Shown one piece after another: positions 27,037-35,638 of a stretch of 64,000 nucleotides of DNA (its first letter is position 1; the number at the start of each line of letters is the position of its first letter). Below the pieces are notes generated by a model that was not told the DNA's origin, ran no database searches, and was given only the letters and a program-made list of their open reading frames with translations. The stretch comes from Pseudomonas sp. PDM16 (GTDB lineage Bacteria; Pseudomonadota; Gammaproteobacteria; Pseudomonadales; Pseudomonadaceae): contig NZ_JACVAM010000002.1 in assembly GCF_014851865.1 (NCBI RefSeq), forward strand, positions 620,001 to 684,000, in the 5' to 3' direction. A program made the translations under genes and the position numbers.

Positions 27037-27093
27037 ATTCCGCTCACCCTCCTGAAGGGGCGGGGAGTTGCCTGGGGACGCGGTGTCGCTTCT

Positions 27094-27166
27094 GTAGGGT
27101 GCTACTCGCCCGAAGGGCAGTACACCGTTCCGGTGTGGTGGGCTGCCTGCGGCGAGACCACCCTAC
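27094..27166. repeat. 73-bp element with GTAGGGTG/CACCCTAC ends
   Basis: Terminal inverted repeats GTAGGGTG (27094-27101) and CACCCTAC (27159-27166) enclose a hairpin-prone core. Related GTAGGGTGCGC elements lie at 35571 and 41039. It sits between the two inverted copies of the larger repeat. Pattern resembles REP-type or miniature elements of pseudomonads. Confidence 0.6.
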
Positions 27167-27254
27167 GAAAGCGACTCCTGCTAACTCCGGGCGGGCGCGC
27201 AGCGCTTAAAAGAACCATCAAGCAACTCGGAACCGATCCCCGTCAGTAGGTCGA

Positions 27255-27456
27255 GTGGAGGTGTTGCTCAGGGGGACGAGCCGCATGGATGCGGCGAGAG
27301 GCTTAAAGGGCCAGGACGGCCCTTGTAAGCCGGCCCCCGGAGCAGCACCGGAGGAGGGAACCCCGCCGCAGGCGGGGCCGGATGCCGGGGGTGGCCTTCT
27401 CTTTGGTTACTTTCTCTTGGCCAAACAAGAGAAAGTGACTCGCCGTAAGGGCGAAA
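27255..27456 (+). repeat. Intergenic repeat, copy B
   Basis: About 200 bp homologous to copy A but in opposite orientation. It shares GCATGGATGCGGCGAGAGGC, GGGCCAGGACGGCCCTT and GGGCCGGATGC. It ends in ACTTTCTCTTG, a six-base loop and CAAGAGAAAGT (27409-27436). The hairpin arms differ from copy A on both sides, keeping the pairing. The two hairpins face outward. Confidence 0.75.
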
Positions 27457-27577
27457 GGGGATGGCTCGTTCAGCACAGTGGCTTGGGATAAACCTATCCC
27501 TTTTTCCTATTTATCTGTATTTATATACAGTATTTCGTGCCGCTCCCATCTCTAGCCCGATTGCAATCTAGGAGTAA

Positions 27578-28573
27578 TTGATGATGTCACTGACAGACTT
27601 TTCGGAGTTCAAGACCTTTTCCGACATTCAAGGACGCTTTGACATCGCTTTGGATCTGCTACTGAACAAAGAGAATTTCAGCCGTGGCGTGTGGCCTTAC
27701 AACCTCTATCAGCCTGAGGTCAGCTGTCAGTATGAAAAGCATGGCAAGCGGTGCTCCCAGCAGCACCAGAAAGGCTACATCGTTGCCTGCAAAGATGGTG
27801 CAGTGGTTCTGATTGGCCACTGTTGTGCCCATAAGCACCTTAGCTTGGATGACGAATCGCTCAGAGCAAGCTTCAAGATGCTTGACGCCTCCGAGAGGCA
27901 AGCCAGCCGCCGTCGTAAGGTAGAGGCCCTGCTCGAGCAAAGGCAGGCTTTCATTGAGCAGGGTAAGGCTGTGCACATGCGGCACAGGGAACTGCAAGCT
28001 CGAGTGTATGAGGTAGAGAGCGCTCTCCCTCGGCAAATCTGGCACAAACTGGTCGAGCGCTGGAAGAGCAACAGTCTAGAGGTGATCTGGGAGTACCAGA
28101 CAACCAAGGTAGGCGTCGACGAGAACGGCAGAAAGGTCACAGAAAGGGCTTGGTACCCAAGTTCCTACGGCAAGCTCCAGGGCTTGGGCATATGGCTTCA
28201 GCTTGGGGCGCAGGAGTATGCGGGGCAGATCTCTGACTTCCGTAAGCAGCTCGAACTCATCCCCGTTAAGGGGCACCTAACTAGTGCAGAGATCGACCAT
28301 GCTGAGACCACATTTAACAGTGTGGCTGCTATCAAGGGCATTGAGAGAGAGCTTGAGTCTCAGTTCAAGCTACTGGAAGACTTTCTCAACCTGTCAAATC
28401 TGGTGCTGACCGTTCAACTTGTCAGCAACCAAGCTATTCGGGCAGAAACAGTAGTTGCCGTGCATCAGTTGACAGGACAAACGCTAGCCGGGAAACCAGA
28501 TAAGTTCGTTGCAGAGATCGATCTAGATCTTAAGCGTAAGCACGATGCGACCGGAGTTCGTATCCAGCAGTGA
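27578..28573 (+). CDS. Orphan protein with Cys/His-rich N-terminal segment, unknown function
   Basis: A 331-residue protein I do not recognise. At about 47-85 a Cys/His-rich block (VSCQYEKHGKRCSQQH ... IGHCCAHKHL) could bind zinc. About 95-160 is charged and helical (RRRKVEALLEQRQAFIEQ), and the second half is helical with coiled-coil character. No signal peptide or membrane segment. GGAG lies six bases before the ATG. Its base composition is visibly more AT-rich than the neighbours and it uses codons such as AAA, TTT, GTA and CTA that they avoid. With the adjoining repeats this suggests horizontal acquisition. Nothing nearby points to a partner. It may be a defence or mobile-element passenger, but that is a guess. 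Confidence 0.75.
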   Translation: MMMSLTDFSEFKTFSDIQGRFDIALDLLLNKENFSRGVWPYNLYQPEVSCQYEKHGKRCSQQHQKGYIVACKDGAVVLIGHCCAHKHLSLDDESLRASFKMLDASERQASRRRKVEALLEQRQAFIEQGKAVHMRHRELQARVYEVESALPRQIWHKLVERWKSNSLEVIWEYQTTKVGVDENGRKVTERAWYPSSYGKLQGLGIWLQLGAQEYAGQISDFRKQLELIPVKGHLTSAEIDHAETTFNSVAAIKGIERELESQFKLLEDFLNLSNLVLTVQLVSNQAIRAETVVAVHQLTGQTLAGKPDKFVAEIDLDLKRKHDATGVRIQQ

Positions 28574-28705
28574 TAGGCAGCAGATTCAGGCCAAGTTCGC
28601 TTTGAATTTCCTGAGCTCGTAGGCGCTAGATGAGCGTATTGGTTGATAGCAGTCATCTCGCATGTCCCAAACGCTCGGCTCCGTCCTCCGCCGAAGGGGG
28701 CATTC

Positions 28706-29173
28706 TCAATCCAACGGCAACTCCGTAGTCCTCTTCACCTCGCTCATCGCGATATGCGAGTGCGCCTCGTGCACATGCGGGCGTTGCAGTAGATGATCGC
28801 GCAGGAAGCGTTCGTAGTCGGCGATGTCCTTGGCCACCACCTTGAGCAGGTAGTCCGAGCCGCCGGCCATGGTGTGGCACTCCAGCACCTGCGGGTAGCC
28901 GACCACTGCTTGCTCGAACTCTTCCAGGTTGCTGCGGCCGTGGGCCGATAGCTTGATGTCGACGAATACGGTGATGCCCAGGCCGAGCTTCTTCGGGTTG
29001 AGCAGGGCGACCTTGCGCTCGATCAGCCCTTCTTCCTGCATGCGGTGGATGCGTCGCCAGCAGGGTGATTGCGACAACTCCACCTTCTCGGCGATTTCGG
29101 CAGCGGAGAGGTCGGCGTTGTGTTGCAGCAGGCGAAGAATGCGGCGGTCAATGGAGCTCAGATTTTCCTGCAT
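28706..29173 (-). CDS. Lrp/AsnC-family transcriptional regulator
   Basis: A 155-residue regulator with an N-terminal helix-turn-helix (LSAAEIAEKVELSQSPCWRR) and a C-terminal RAM ligand-binding domain (LECHTMAGGSDYLLKVVAKD). Lrp-type proteins sense amino acids as octamers. It is divergent from the indolepyruvate oxidoreductase gene across 198 bp containing A-rich tracts, the usual arrangement for a local activator. The ligand is likely an aromatic or branched-chain amino acid, by context only. Confidence 0.93.
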   Translation of the reverse strand: MQENLSSIDRRILRLLQHNADLSAAEIAEKVELSQSPCWRRIHRMQEEGLIERKVALLNPKKLGLGITVFVDIKLSAHGRSNLEEFEQAVVGYPQVLECHTMAGGSDYLLKVVAKDIADYERFLRDHLLQRPHVHEAHSHIAMSEVKRTTELPLD

Positions 29174-29371
29174 GATTTTTTCTCTTTATTGGTCATGAAG
29201 GGATAACTCATGCGCAGTATCCCGCTGGTAGCCCGAAAAAAGAAAGAAAATCCCAGAACCCCTCGGTCATAGTTTTGGCCATGCGTCCTGCTGCGGCGAT
29301 CCCGCGGCTGGGCTAATGGCGACCTCCAAGAGAAGTCGCGCCGCTCACCACAACAATAAAAGGAGCGCACC

Positions 29372-32300
29372 ATGTCTCTGGCCGAAATCCGCCTGGACGA
29401 CAAGTACCGTGTAGCCACAGGTCAGCTTTACCTCACCGGCACCCAGGCCCTGACCCGCCTGCCCATGCTGCAGAAACAGCGTGATGCCGCCTTCGGCCTG
29501 AATACCGCCTGCTTCATTTCCGGGTACCGGGGTTCACCCCTGGGCAACCTGGACAAGAGCCTGTGGGAGGCCAAGCAGTTCCTCCAGGAAAACCACATTC
29601 ACTTCCAGCCCGGCGTCAACGAAGAGCTGGGCGCCACCGCCGTGTGGGGCAGCCAGCAGGCCAACCTGTTCCCCGGTGCACGCTATGACGGTGTGTTCGC
29701 CATGTGGTACGGCAAAGGCCCGGGCGTGGACCGTTGCGGCGACGTCTTCAAACACGGCAACTCGGCCGGCGTGGCCGAGAAGGGCGGCGTGCTGGTGCTG
29801 GCCGGCGACGACCATGGCTGCAAGTCTTCAACCATCGCGCACCAGAGCGAGCATGCCTTCATTGCTGCGTCGATGCCGGTACTGAACCCGGCCAACGTCC
29901 AGGAGATCCTCGACTACGGCATCATCGGCTGGGAGCTGTCGCGCTACAGCGGCTGCTGGGTGGCGCTGAAGACCATCGCCGAGAACGTCGATTCCTCGGC
30001 CGTGGTGGAGGTTGATCCGCTGCGCGTGAAGATCAATTTGCCGACCGACTTCCAGCTGCCGGAAGACGGCGTGCACATCCGCTGGCCGGACCCGCCCCTG
30101 GCCCAGGAAAAGCGCCTCAACCAGTACAAGATCTACGCCGCCCGGGCCTTCGCTCTGGCCAACCACCTCGACCAGATCAAGCTCGACTCGCCCAACCCGC
30201 GTCTCGGCATCATCACCACCGGCAAGTCCTATCTGGACGTGCGCCAGGCGCTGAACGACCTGGGCCTGGACGACGAGCTGTGCGCCAAGGTCGGCCTGCG
30301 TGTGCTGAAGATTGGCATGAGCTGGCCGCTGGAGCCGGTATCGGTGCATCAGTTCGCCGAAGGCCTGGACGAGATCCTGGTGGTCGAGGAGAAGCGCAGC
30401 ATCATCGAAGACCAGCTCACCGGCCAGCTGTACAACTGGCCGGTCGGCAAGCGCCCACGTGTAGTTGGTGAATTCGACGAGGAGGGCAACTCGCTGCTGC
30501 CGAACCTGGCCGAGCTGACTCCGGCGATGATCGCCCGGGTGATCGCCAAGCGCCTGGCGCCGATCTACACCAGCGCCACCATTGACGAGCGCCTGGCCTT
30601 CCTCGCCGCCAAGGAAGCCGCGCTGGCCGCACCGAAGCACGACACCAAGCGCACCCCGCACTTCTGCTCCGGTTGCCCGCACAACAGTTCCACCCAGCTG
30701 CCGGAAGGCAGCCGCGCCCTGGGCGGCATCGGCTGCCACTACATGACCCAATGGATGGACCGGCATACCGATACCTTCACCCAGATGGGTGGCGAGGGCG
30801 CTACCTGGATCGGCCAGGCGCCGTTCACCGAAACCCAGCACGTGTTCCAGAACCTCGGCGACGGCACCTACTTCCACTCCGGCCAGCTGGCCCTGCGGGC
30901 GGCGGTCGCCTCAGGTGTCAACATCACCTACAAAATCCTCTACAACGATGCGGTGGCCATGACTGGCGGCCAGCCGATCGACGGCGAGCTGCGCATCGAC
31001 CAGCTCAGCCAGCAGGTGTTCGCCGAGGGCGTGAAACGCATCGCCCTGGTCTCGGACGAGCCGGACAAGTACCCGACCCGCGCCACCTTTGCCCCGATCG
31101 TCACCTTCCACCATCGTCGTGAACTGGATGCCGTGCAGCGCGAGCTGCGCGAGGTCAAGGGCACTTCGGTGATCCTTTACGACCAGACCTGCGCCACCGA
31201 GAAGCGTCGCCGCCGTAAACGCGGCAAGCTGGTTGATCCGCAGAAGCGTGCTTACATCAACCCGGCTGTGTGCGAGGGCTGTGGCGACTGCAGCGTGAAG
31301 TCCAACTGCCTCTCCGTGCTGCCGCTGGAGACCGAGCTGGGGCGCAAGCGCGAGATCGACCAGAACGCCTGCAACAAGGACTTCTCCTGCGTCGAAGGCT
31401 TCTGCCCGAGCTTCGTCACCGTGCACGGCGGCGGCCTGCGCAAGCCTGAGGCGCTGGGTGCCAAGGCGCTGTTCGTGGCCTTGCCGGAGCCGCGCCAGCC
31501 GGATCTTTCACGGCCCTGGAACATCCTCCTGCCGGGTGTCGGCGGCAGCGGCGTGACCACCGTCGGCGCGCTGCTGGGCATGGCCGCGCACCTGGAAGGC
31601 AAGGGCTGCACCGTGCTCGACCAGGCTGGCCTGGCGCAGAAGTTCGGCCCGGTGATCAGCCACATCCGCATCGCCGCCAAGCAGGACGATATCTACGCCG
31701 TGCGCATCGCCGCCGGCGAGACCGACCTGCTGCTGGCCTGCGACCTGGTGGTGGCGGCTGGCGAGGAATCCCTGGCCAAGCTCAACGACAAGATCGCCAA
31801 CGCCGTGGTCAACAGCCACGAGGCGGCCACTGCCGAGTTCACCCGCAATCCGGACGCCCAGGTGCCCGGCGCGGCCATGCACGAGGCATTGGTAGAGGCG
31901 GTGGGCGAGAGCAAAACTCATTTCGTCGACGCTACCCGCCTGGCTACCGCGCTGCTCGGCGATACCATCGCCAGCAACCTGTTCATGCTCGGCTATGCGT
32001 ACCAGAAGGGCCTGGTGCCGGTGTCCGCCGAGGCTATCGACAAGGCCATCGAGCTCAACGGCGTGTCGATCAAGCTCAACCAGCAGGCCTTCCTCTGGGG
32101 GCGCCGCGCCGGCCATGACCTGTCCGCCGTGGAGCAGCTGGCCAAGCCGAAGAACCCCGAGGCGCCACGTTGCGAGAGTTTCGAGGAGATTGTCACCGAC
32201 CGCATGGCCCGTCTCACCGCCTATCAGGACGCCGCCTACGCCCAGCGCTACCTGGACCTGGTGACCCGTGTGCGCCAGGCCGACAGCGGTGCCGATCAGG

Positions 32301-32839
32301 CCCTGAGCCGCGCCGTGGCGCGCTACTACTTCAAGCTGCTGGCCTACAAGGACGAGTACGAAGTGGCTCGGCTGTACAGCGAGCCGGCTTTCCGCCAGCG
32401 CCTGGAAGCGCAGTTCGAAGGTGACTTCCGCCTGCAGTTCCACCTGGCGCCGAGCTGGCTGGCCAAGCCTGACTCGCGCACCGGCGCGCCGATCAAGCGC
32501 ACCTTCGGCCCCTGGATGCTCAAGGCCTTCGCCGTGCTGGCGCGCTTCAAGTTCCTCCGTGGCAGCCTGCTCGACCCCTTCGGCCACAGCGCCGAGCGCA
32601 AGGTCGAGCGTGAGCTGATCGGCGAGTACGAGGAGCTGGTGGAGCTGCTGCTCAAGGAGCAACGCCCGGACAACTACCGCACTGCGGTGGCCCTGGCCGA
32701 GCTGCCGGAGCAGATCCGCGGCTATGGCCACGTCAAGGACAAGGCCCTGGCCAAGACCCGCGAGCAGGCCGAGCAACTCAAGGCCCGCCTGCTGCTCAGC
32801 GAGATCTCCGCCGTCCAGCTGTTCTCGCCGGCCGCCTAA
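29372..32839 (+). CDS. Indolepyruvate:ferredoxin oxidoreductase-family protein (fused subunits)
   Basis: An 1155-residue 2-oxoacid:ferredoxin oxidoreductase that decarboxylates aryl-pyruvates (or related 2-oxoacids) to acyl-CoA with TPP. The N-terminal half is pyrimidine/TPP-binding (ISGYRGSPLGNLDKSLWEAK; GIGCHYMTQWMDRH). Residues about 630-680 hold 4Fe-4S cysteines (CEGCGDCSVKSNC, CNKDFSCVEGFCP). The C-terminal third contains the gamma-type domain (LLPGVGGSGVTTVGALLGMA). The usual archaeal IorA and IorB are separate; this is the long fused proteobacterial form. GGAG precedes the ATG and a terminator follows. Likely role: disposal of transaminated aromatic amino acids. Confidence 0.92.
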   Translation: MSLAEIRLDDKYRVATGQLYLTGTQALTRLPMLQKQRDAAFGLNTACFISGYRGSPLGNLDKSLWEAKQFLQENHIHFQPGVNEELGATAVWGSQQANLFPGARYDGVFAMWYGKGPGVDRCGDVFKHGNSAGVAEKGGVLVLAGDDHGCKSSTIAHQSEHAFIAASMPVLNPANVQEILDYGIIGWELSRYSGCWVALKTIAENVDSSAVVEVDPLRVKINLPTDFQLPEDGVHIRWPDPPLAQEKRLNQYKIYAARAFALANHLDQIKLDSPNPRLGIITTGKSYLDVRQALNDLGLDDELCAKVGLRVLKIGMSWPLEPVSVHQFAEGLDEILVVEEKRSIIEDQLTGQLYNWPVGKRPRVVGEFDEEGNSLLPNLAELTPAMIARVIAKRLAPIYTSATIDERLAFLAAKEAALAAPKHDTKRTPHFCSGCPHNSSTQLPEGSRALGGIGCHYMTQWMDRHTDTFTQMGGEGATWIGQAPFTETQHVFQNLGDGTYFHSGQLALRAAVASGVNITYKILYNDAVAMTGGQPIDGELRIDQLSQQVFAEGVKRIALVSDEPDKYPTRATFAPIVTFHHRRELDAVQRELREVKGTSVILYDQTCATEKRRRRKRGKLVDPQKRAYINPAVCEGCGDCSVKSNCLSVLPLETELGRKREIDQNACNKDFSCVEGFCPSFVTVHGGGLRKPEALGAKALFVALPEPRQPDLSRPWNILLPGVGGSGVTTVGALLGMAAHLEGKGCTVLDQAGLAQKFGPVISHIRIAAKQDDIYAVRIAAGETDLLLACDLVVAAGEESLAKLNDKIANAVVNSHEAATAEFTRNPDAQVPGAAMHEALVEAVGESKTHFVDATRLATALLGDTIASNLFMLGYAYQKGLVPVSAEAIDKAIELNGVSIKLNQQAFLWGRRAGHDLSAVEQLAKPKNPEAPRCESFEEIVTDRMARLTAYQDAAYAQRYLDLVTRVRQADSGADQALSRAVARYYFKLLAYKDEYEVARLYSEPAFRQRLEAQFEGDFRLQFHLAPSWLAKPDSRTGAPIKRTFGPWMLKAFAVLARFKFLRGSLLDPFGHSAERKVERELIGEYEELVELLLKEQRPDNYRTAVALAELPEQIRGYGHVKDKALAKTREQAEQLKARLLLSEISAVQLFSPAA

Positions 32840-32854
32840 CCCTGTCACCCCATT

Positions 32855-32894
32855 GCCGCCCTCTCTCTCCCTGATGGGAGAGGGCGGCTTTTTT
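32855..32894 (+). terminator. Rho-independent terminator after the oxidoreductase gene
   Basis: GCCGCCCTCTC pairs with GAGAGGGCGGC around a loop of about 12 bases and is followed by TTTTTT, 16 bases after the stop codon. The dehydrogenase gene starts 24 bases later, so it is probably transcribed at least partly from its own promoter or by read-through. Confidence 0.85.
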
Positions 32895-32917
32895 CGACCC
32901 AGATTCAAGGAATTCCC

Positions 32918-33970
32918 ATGCCCGTCTTTACCCATATCGACTTCGACCACCACGAGCAGGTGGTCTTTGGCCACGACCAGGCCAGCGGCCTCAAGGCCAT
33001 CATCGCCGTGCACGACACCACCCTGGGCCCGGCCCTGGGCGGTTGCCGCATGTGGAACTACGCCAGCGACGAGGAGGCCCTGCGCGACGTGCTGCGCCTG
33101 TCCCGCGGCATGACCTATAAATCCGCCCTGGCGCGCCTGCCGCTGGGCGGCGGCAAGGCGGTGATCATCGGCGACCCGCGCACCGGCAAGAGCGAGGCGC
33201 TGTTCCAGGCCATGGGCGACTTCGTCGACAGCCTCGGCGGGCGCTACATCACCGCCGCCGACTCCGGCACTGGCGTGGCCGAGATGCAGATCATGGCCGA
33301 GCGCACCCGCCACGTAGCGGGTGCCGGCCAGCGCGAGGCCTTTGGCGGCGGCACCCGTGACGGCGATCCGTCGCCGGCTACCGCCTATGGCGTGTTCGTC
33401 GGCATTCGCTCGGCGGTGCGCCATCGCCTCGGTCGCAACGATCTCAACGGCCTCAAGGTGGCCATCCAGGGCGTTGGTCAGGTCGGCTTCGGCCTTGCCA
33501 AGCACCTCAAGGACGCCGGCGCCGAGCTGTGGGTGACCGATATCCATGAAGCCAACCAGCGTCGCGCCGTGGAGCAGCTGGGCGCCCGCGCCGTGGGTCA
33601 GCAGGAGATCTTCGGCCTCGACGTGGACGTCTTCGCCCCCTGCGCCCTGGGCGCCATCATCAACCCGCAGACCCTGGAGGCGCTGCGTGCGCCGATCATC
33701 GCCGGCGCCGCCAACAACCAGCTGGCCAGCCCGGAGCTGGCCGAGCAGCTGCGCCGTCGCGACTGCCTGTACGCGCCGGACTACGCGATCAACGCCGGCG
33801 GCATCATCGACGTGTGCTACGAGCGCACCGGTGGTAGCGCCGAGCAGCTGAAGGCGCACATCGAGGGCATCGAAGCGACCCTGGACGAGATATTCCAGCG
33901 CGCCAAGGCCGAAGGCGCGACCACCTCGGCCATTGCCGATCAGATGGCGCGGGAGCGCCTGGGCCGCTAA
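32918..33970 (+). CDS. Glu/Leu/Phe/Val dehydrogenase (leucine/phenylalanine-type)
   Basis: A 350-residue NAD-dependent amino-acid dehydrogenase that oxidatively deaminates branched-chain or aromatic amino acids to 2-oxoacids. The substrate-site segment [10 protein letters not shown], the lysines in [18 protein letters not shown] and the Rossmann glycine motif [10 protein letters not shown] are all present. Length fits the small hexameric or octameric leucine/phenylalanine dehydrogenases rather than glutamate dehydrogenase. Placement beside a 2-oxoacid:ferredoxin oxidoreductase and AroP makes a catabolic role on aromatic or branched substrates likely. Exact substrate not decided. Confidence 0.9.
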   Translation: MPVFTHIDFDHHEQVVFGHDQASGLKAIIAVHDTTLGPALGGCRMWNYASDEEALRDVLRLSRGMTYKSALARLPLGGGKAVIIGDPRTGKSEALFQAMGDFVDSLGGRYITAADSGTGVAEMQIMAERTRHVAGAGQREAFGGGTRDGDPSPATAYGVFVGIRSAVRHRLGRNDLNGLKVAIQGVGQVGFGLAKHLKDAGAELWVTDIHEANQRRAVEQLGARAVGQQEIFGLDVDVFAPCALGAIINPQTLEALRAPIIAGAANNQLASPELAEQLRRRDCLYAPDYAINAGGIIDVCYERTGGSAEQLKAHIEGIEATLDEIFQRAKAEGATTSAIADQMARERLGR

Positions 33971-34066
33971 GCGCAGCGCCTGCCGGAGTCGCGCCGTGCG
34001 GGTGTATACTCGCCGCGCCCCGGCCTCCCTGGCTTGCGGGCCACGGCCAATCGCCCATACCCCTGT

Positions 34067-34087
34067 CGCCGGATCACGAGTCCGGCG
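34067..34087 (+). promoter_or_regulatory. Hairpin in the leader of aroP
   Basis: CGCCGGA and TCCGGCG form a 7-bp stem with a seven-base loop, 67 bases before the permease ATG. A -10-like TATACT lies at 34005-34010, which would give a leader of about 135 nucleotides. No matching riboswitch class recognised. Confidence 0.35.
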
Positions 34088-34153
34088 GCGTACTTCGACA
34101 GACAGGTGCCTCATGCCCCGCCTTTCTTTCCGCCTGACCTGGAGCGCTCGCTG

Positions 34154-35557
34154 ATGTCCGAGCCGCTGCACACCGGCCCGCTCAAGCGTGGCCTCAAGAA
34201 CCGCCATATCCAGTTGATCGCCCTCGGTGGCGCCATCGGCACCGGCCTGTTCCTCGGTTCCGCCGGGGTGATGCAGAGCGCTGGCCCGTCGATGATCCTG
34301 GGTTACGCCATCGGCGGCTTCATCGCCTTCCTGATCATGCGCCAGCTCGGCGAGATGATCGTCGAGGAGCCGGTTGCCGGCTCCTTCAGCCACTTCGCCC
34401 ATAGCTACTGGGGGCCGTTCGCCGGCTTCCTCTCTGGCTGGAACTACTGGGTGCTCTACGTGCTGGTGGGCATGGCCGAGCTCACAGCCGTGGGCAAGTA
34501 CGTGCAGTACTGGTACCCGGAAATCCCCACCTGGGCCACGGCGGCCGCGTTCTTCGTGCTGATCAACCTGATCAACCTGGTCAACGTGAAGGCCTTCGGC
34601 GAGACCGAGTTCTGGTTCGCCATCATCAAGGTGGTTGCGATCATCGGCATGATCCTGCTCGGTGGCTGGCTGTTGTTCAGCGGCTCCGGTGGCGAGCAGG
34701 CCAGCATCAGCAACCTGTGGACGCACGGCGGCTTCTTCCCCAACGGCGTGTCCGGGCTGGTGATGATGATGGCGATCATCATGTTCAGCTTCGGTGGCCT
34801 GGAGCTGGTGGGTATTACCGCCGCCGAGGCCGACCAGCCGAAGACGGTGATCCCCAAGGCGATCAACCAGGTGGTCTGGCGCATCCTGATCTTCTACATC
34901 GGCGCGCTGACCATCCTGCTGTCCCTGCACCCCTGGGATGATCTGGTGAAGACCCTGACCTCCGGTGGCGACGCCTACGCCAGCAGCCCGTTCGTGCAGA
35001 TCTTTTCGCTGATCGGCGAGGACACCGCGGCGCACGTACTCAACTTCGTGGTGTTGACCGCCGCACTGTCGGTCTACAACAGCGGCGTGTACTGCAACAG
35101 CCGCATGCTCTACGGCCTGGCCGAGCAGGGCGACGCGCCCAAGGCGCTGATGAAAGTCAATAAGCGTGGCGTGCCGGTACTGGCCATTGCCCTGTCGGCG
35201 GCGGTGACCCTGCTCTGCGTGGTGGTCAACTACCTGGCGCCGAAGAGCGCGCTGGAGCTGCTGATGTCGCTGGTGGTGGCCTCCCTGGTGATCAACTGGG
35301 CGATGATCAGCCTGGCTCACCTGAAGTTCCGCAAGGCCATGGTCGCCAAGGGTGTGCAGCCGAGCTTCAAGGCGTTCTGGTTCCCCTTCGCCAACTACCT
35401 GTGCCTGGCCTTCGTGCTGTTCATCCTCGGCGTGATGCTGATGATCCCAGGCATCCAGGTGTCGGTGTACGCGATCCCGGTCTGGCTGTTGCTGCTCTGG
35501 GTCTGCTACCGCATCAAGCTGGTAGCAGGCGCGGCGCCCGTCGCCAGTCAGGGCTGA
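34154..35557 (+). CDS. aroP: Aromatic amino acid permease AroP
   Basis: A 467-residue inner-membrane APC-superfamily permease with about 12 transmembrane helices, importing Phe, Tyr and Trp with protons. The N-terminus (KRGLKNRHIQLIALGGAIGT) and the AroP/PheP-like GEMIVEEPVAGSFSHFAH and SGWNYWVLYVLVGMAELTAV are characteristic. The frame is open 120 bases upstream, but the ATG at 34154 gives the family's N-terminus. It fits the aromatic-amino-acid genes on both sides of the orphan island. Confidence 0.92.
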   Translation: MSEPLHTGPLKRGLKNRHIQLIALGGAIGTGLFLGSAGVMQSAGPSMILGYAIGGFIAFLIMRQLGEMIVEEPVAGSFSHFAHSYWGPFAGFLSGWNYWVLYVLVGMAELTAVGKYVQYWYPEIPTWATAAAFFVLINLINLVNVKAFGETEFWFAIIKVVAIIGMILLGGWLLFSGSGGEQASISNLWTHGGFFPNGVSGLVMMMAIIMFSFGGLELVGITAAEADQPKTVIPKAINQVVWRILIFYIGALTILLSLHPWDDLVKTLTSGGDAYASSPFVQIFSLIGEDTAAHVLNFVVLTAALSVYNSGVYCNSRMLYGLAEQGDAPKALMKVNKRGVPVLAIALSAAVTLLCVVVNYLAPKSALELLMSLVVASLVINWAMISLAHLKFRKAMVAKGVQPSFKAFWFPFANYLCLAFVLFILGVMLMIPGIQVSVYAIPVWLLLLWVCYRIKLVAGAAPVASQG

Positions 35558-35570
35558 CTGGCTGCTTCCT

Positions 35571-35629
35571 GTAGGGTGCGCCAGGCGCACCTTGCAGGCC
35601 GCATCGGTATTCGGTGCGTGCGGCGCTAC
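35571..35629. repeat. GTAGGGTGCGC-type element
   Basis: A 59-bp element starting GTAGGGTGCGCC and ending GCGCTAC, with an internal hairpin (GTGCGCC / GGCGCAC). It lies between the convergent aroP and chemoreceptor genes, where it may also act as a transcription end. Related to the elements at 27094 and 41039. Confidence 0.6.
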
Positions 35630-35638
35630 GGGGTCGGC

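Noticed and set aside
26747..27047. Two 95-codon minus-strand frames and a similar plus-strand frame at 27255-27491
   Set aside because: They lie inside the two copies of the intergenic repeat and share a peptide start (MDAARG) only because the DNA repeat does.
31508..35590. 1360-codon open frame on the minus strand
   Set aside because: Antisense shadow of the oxidoreductase, dehydrogenase and aroP genes. Its composition (His/Gln/Arg/Gly-rich, no motifs) is typical of reversed GC-rich coding DNA, and it crosses a terminator and gene ends.
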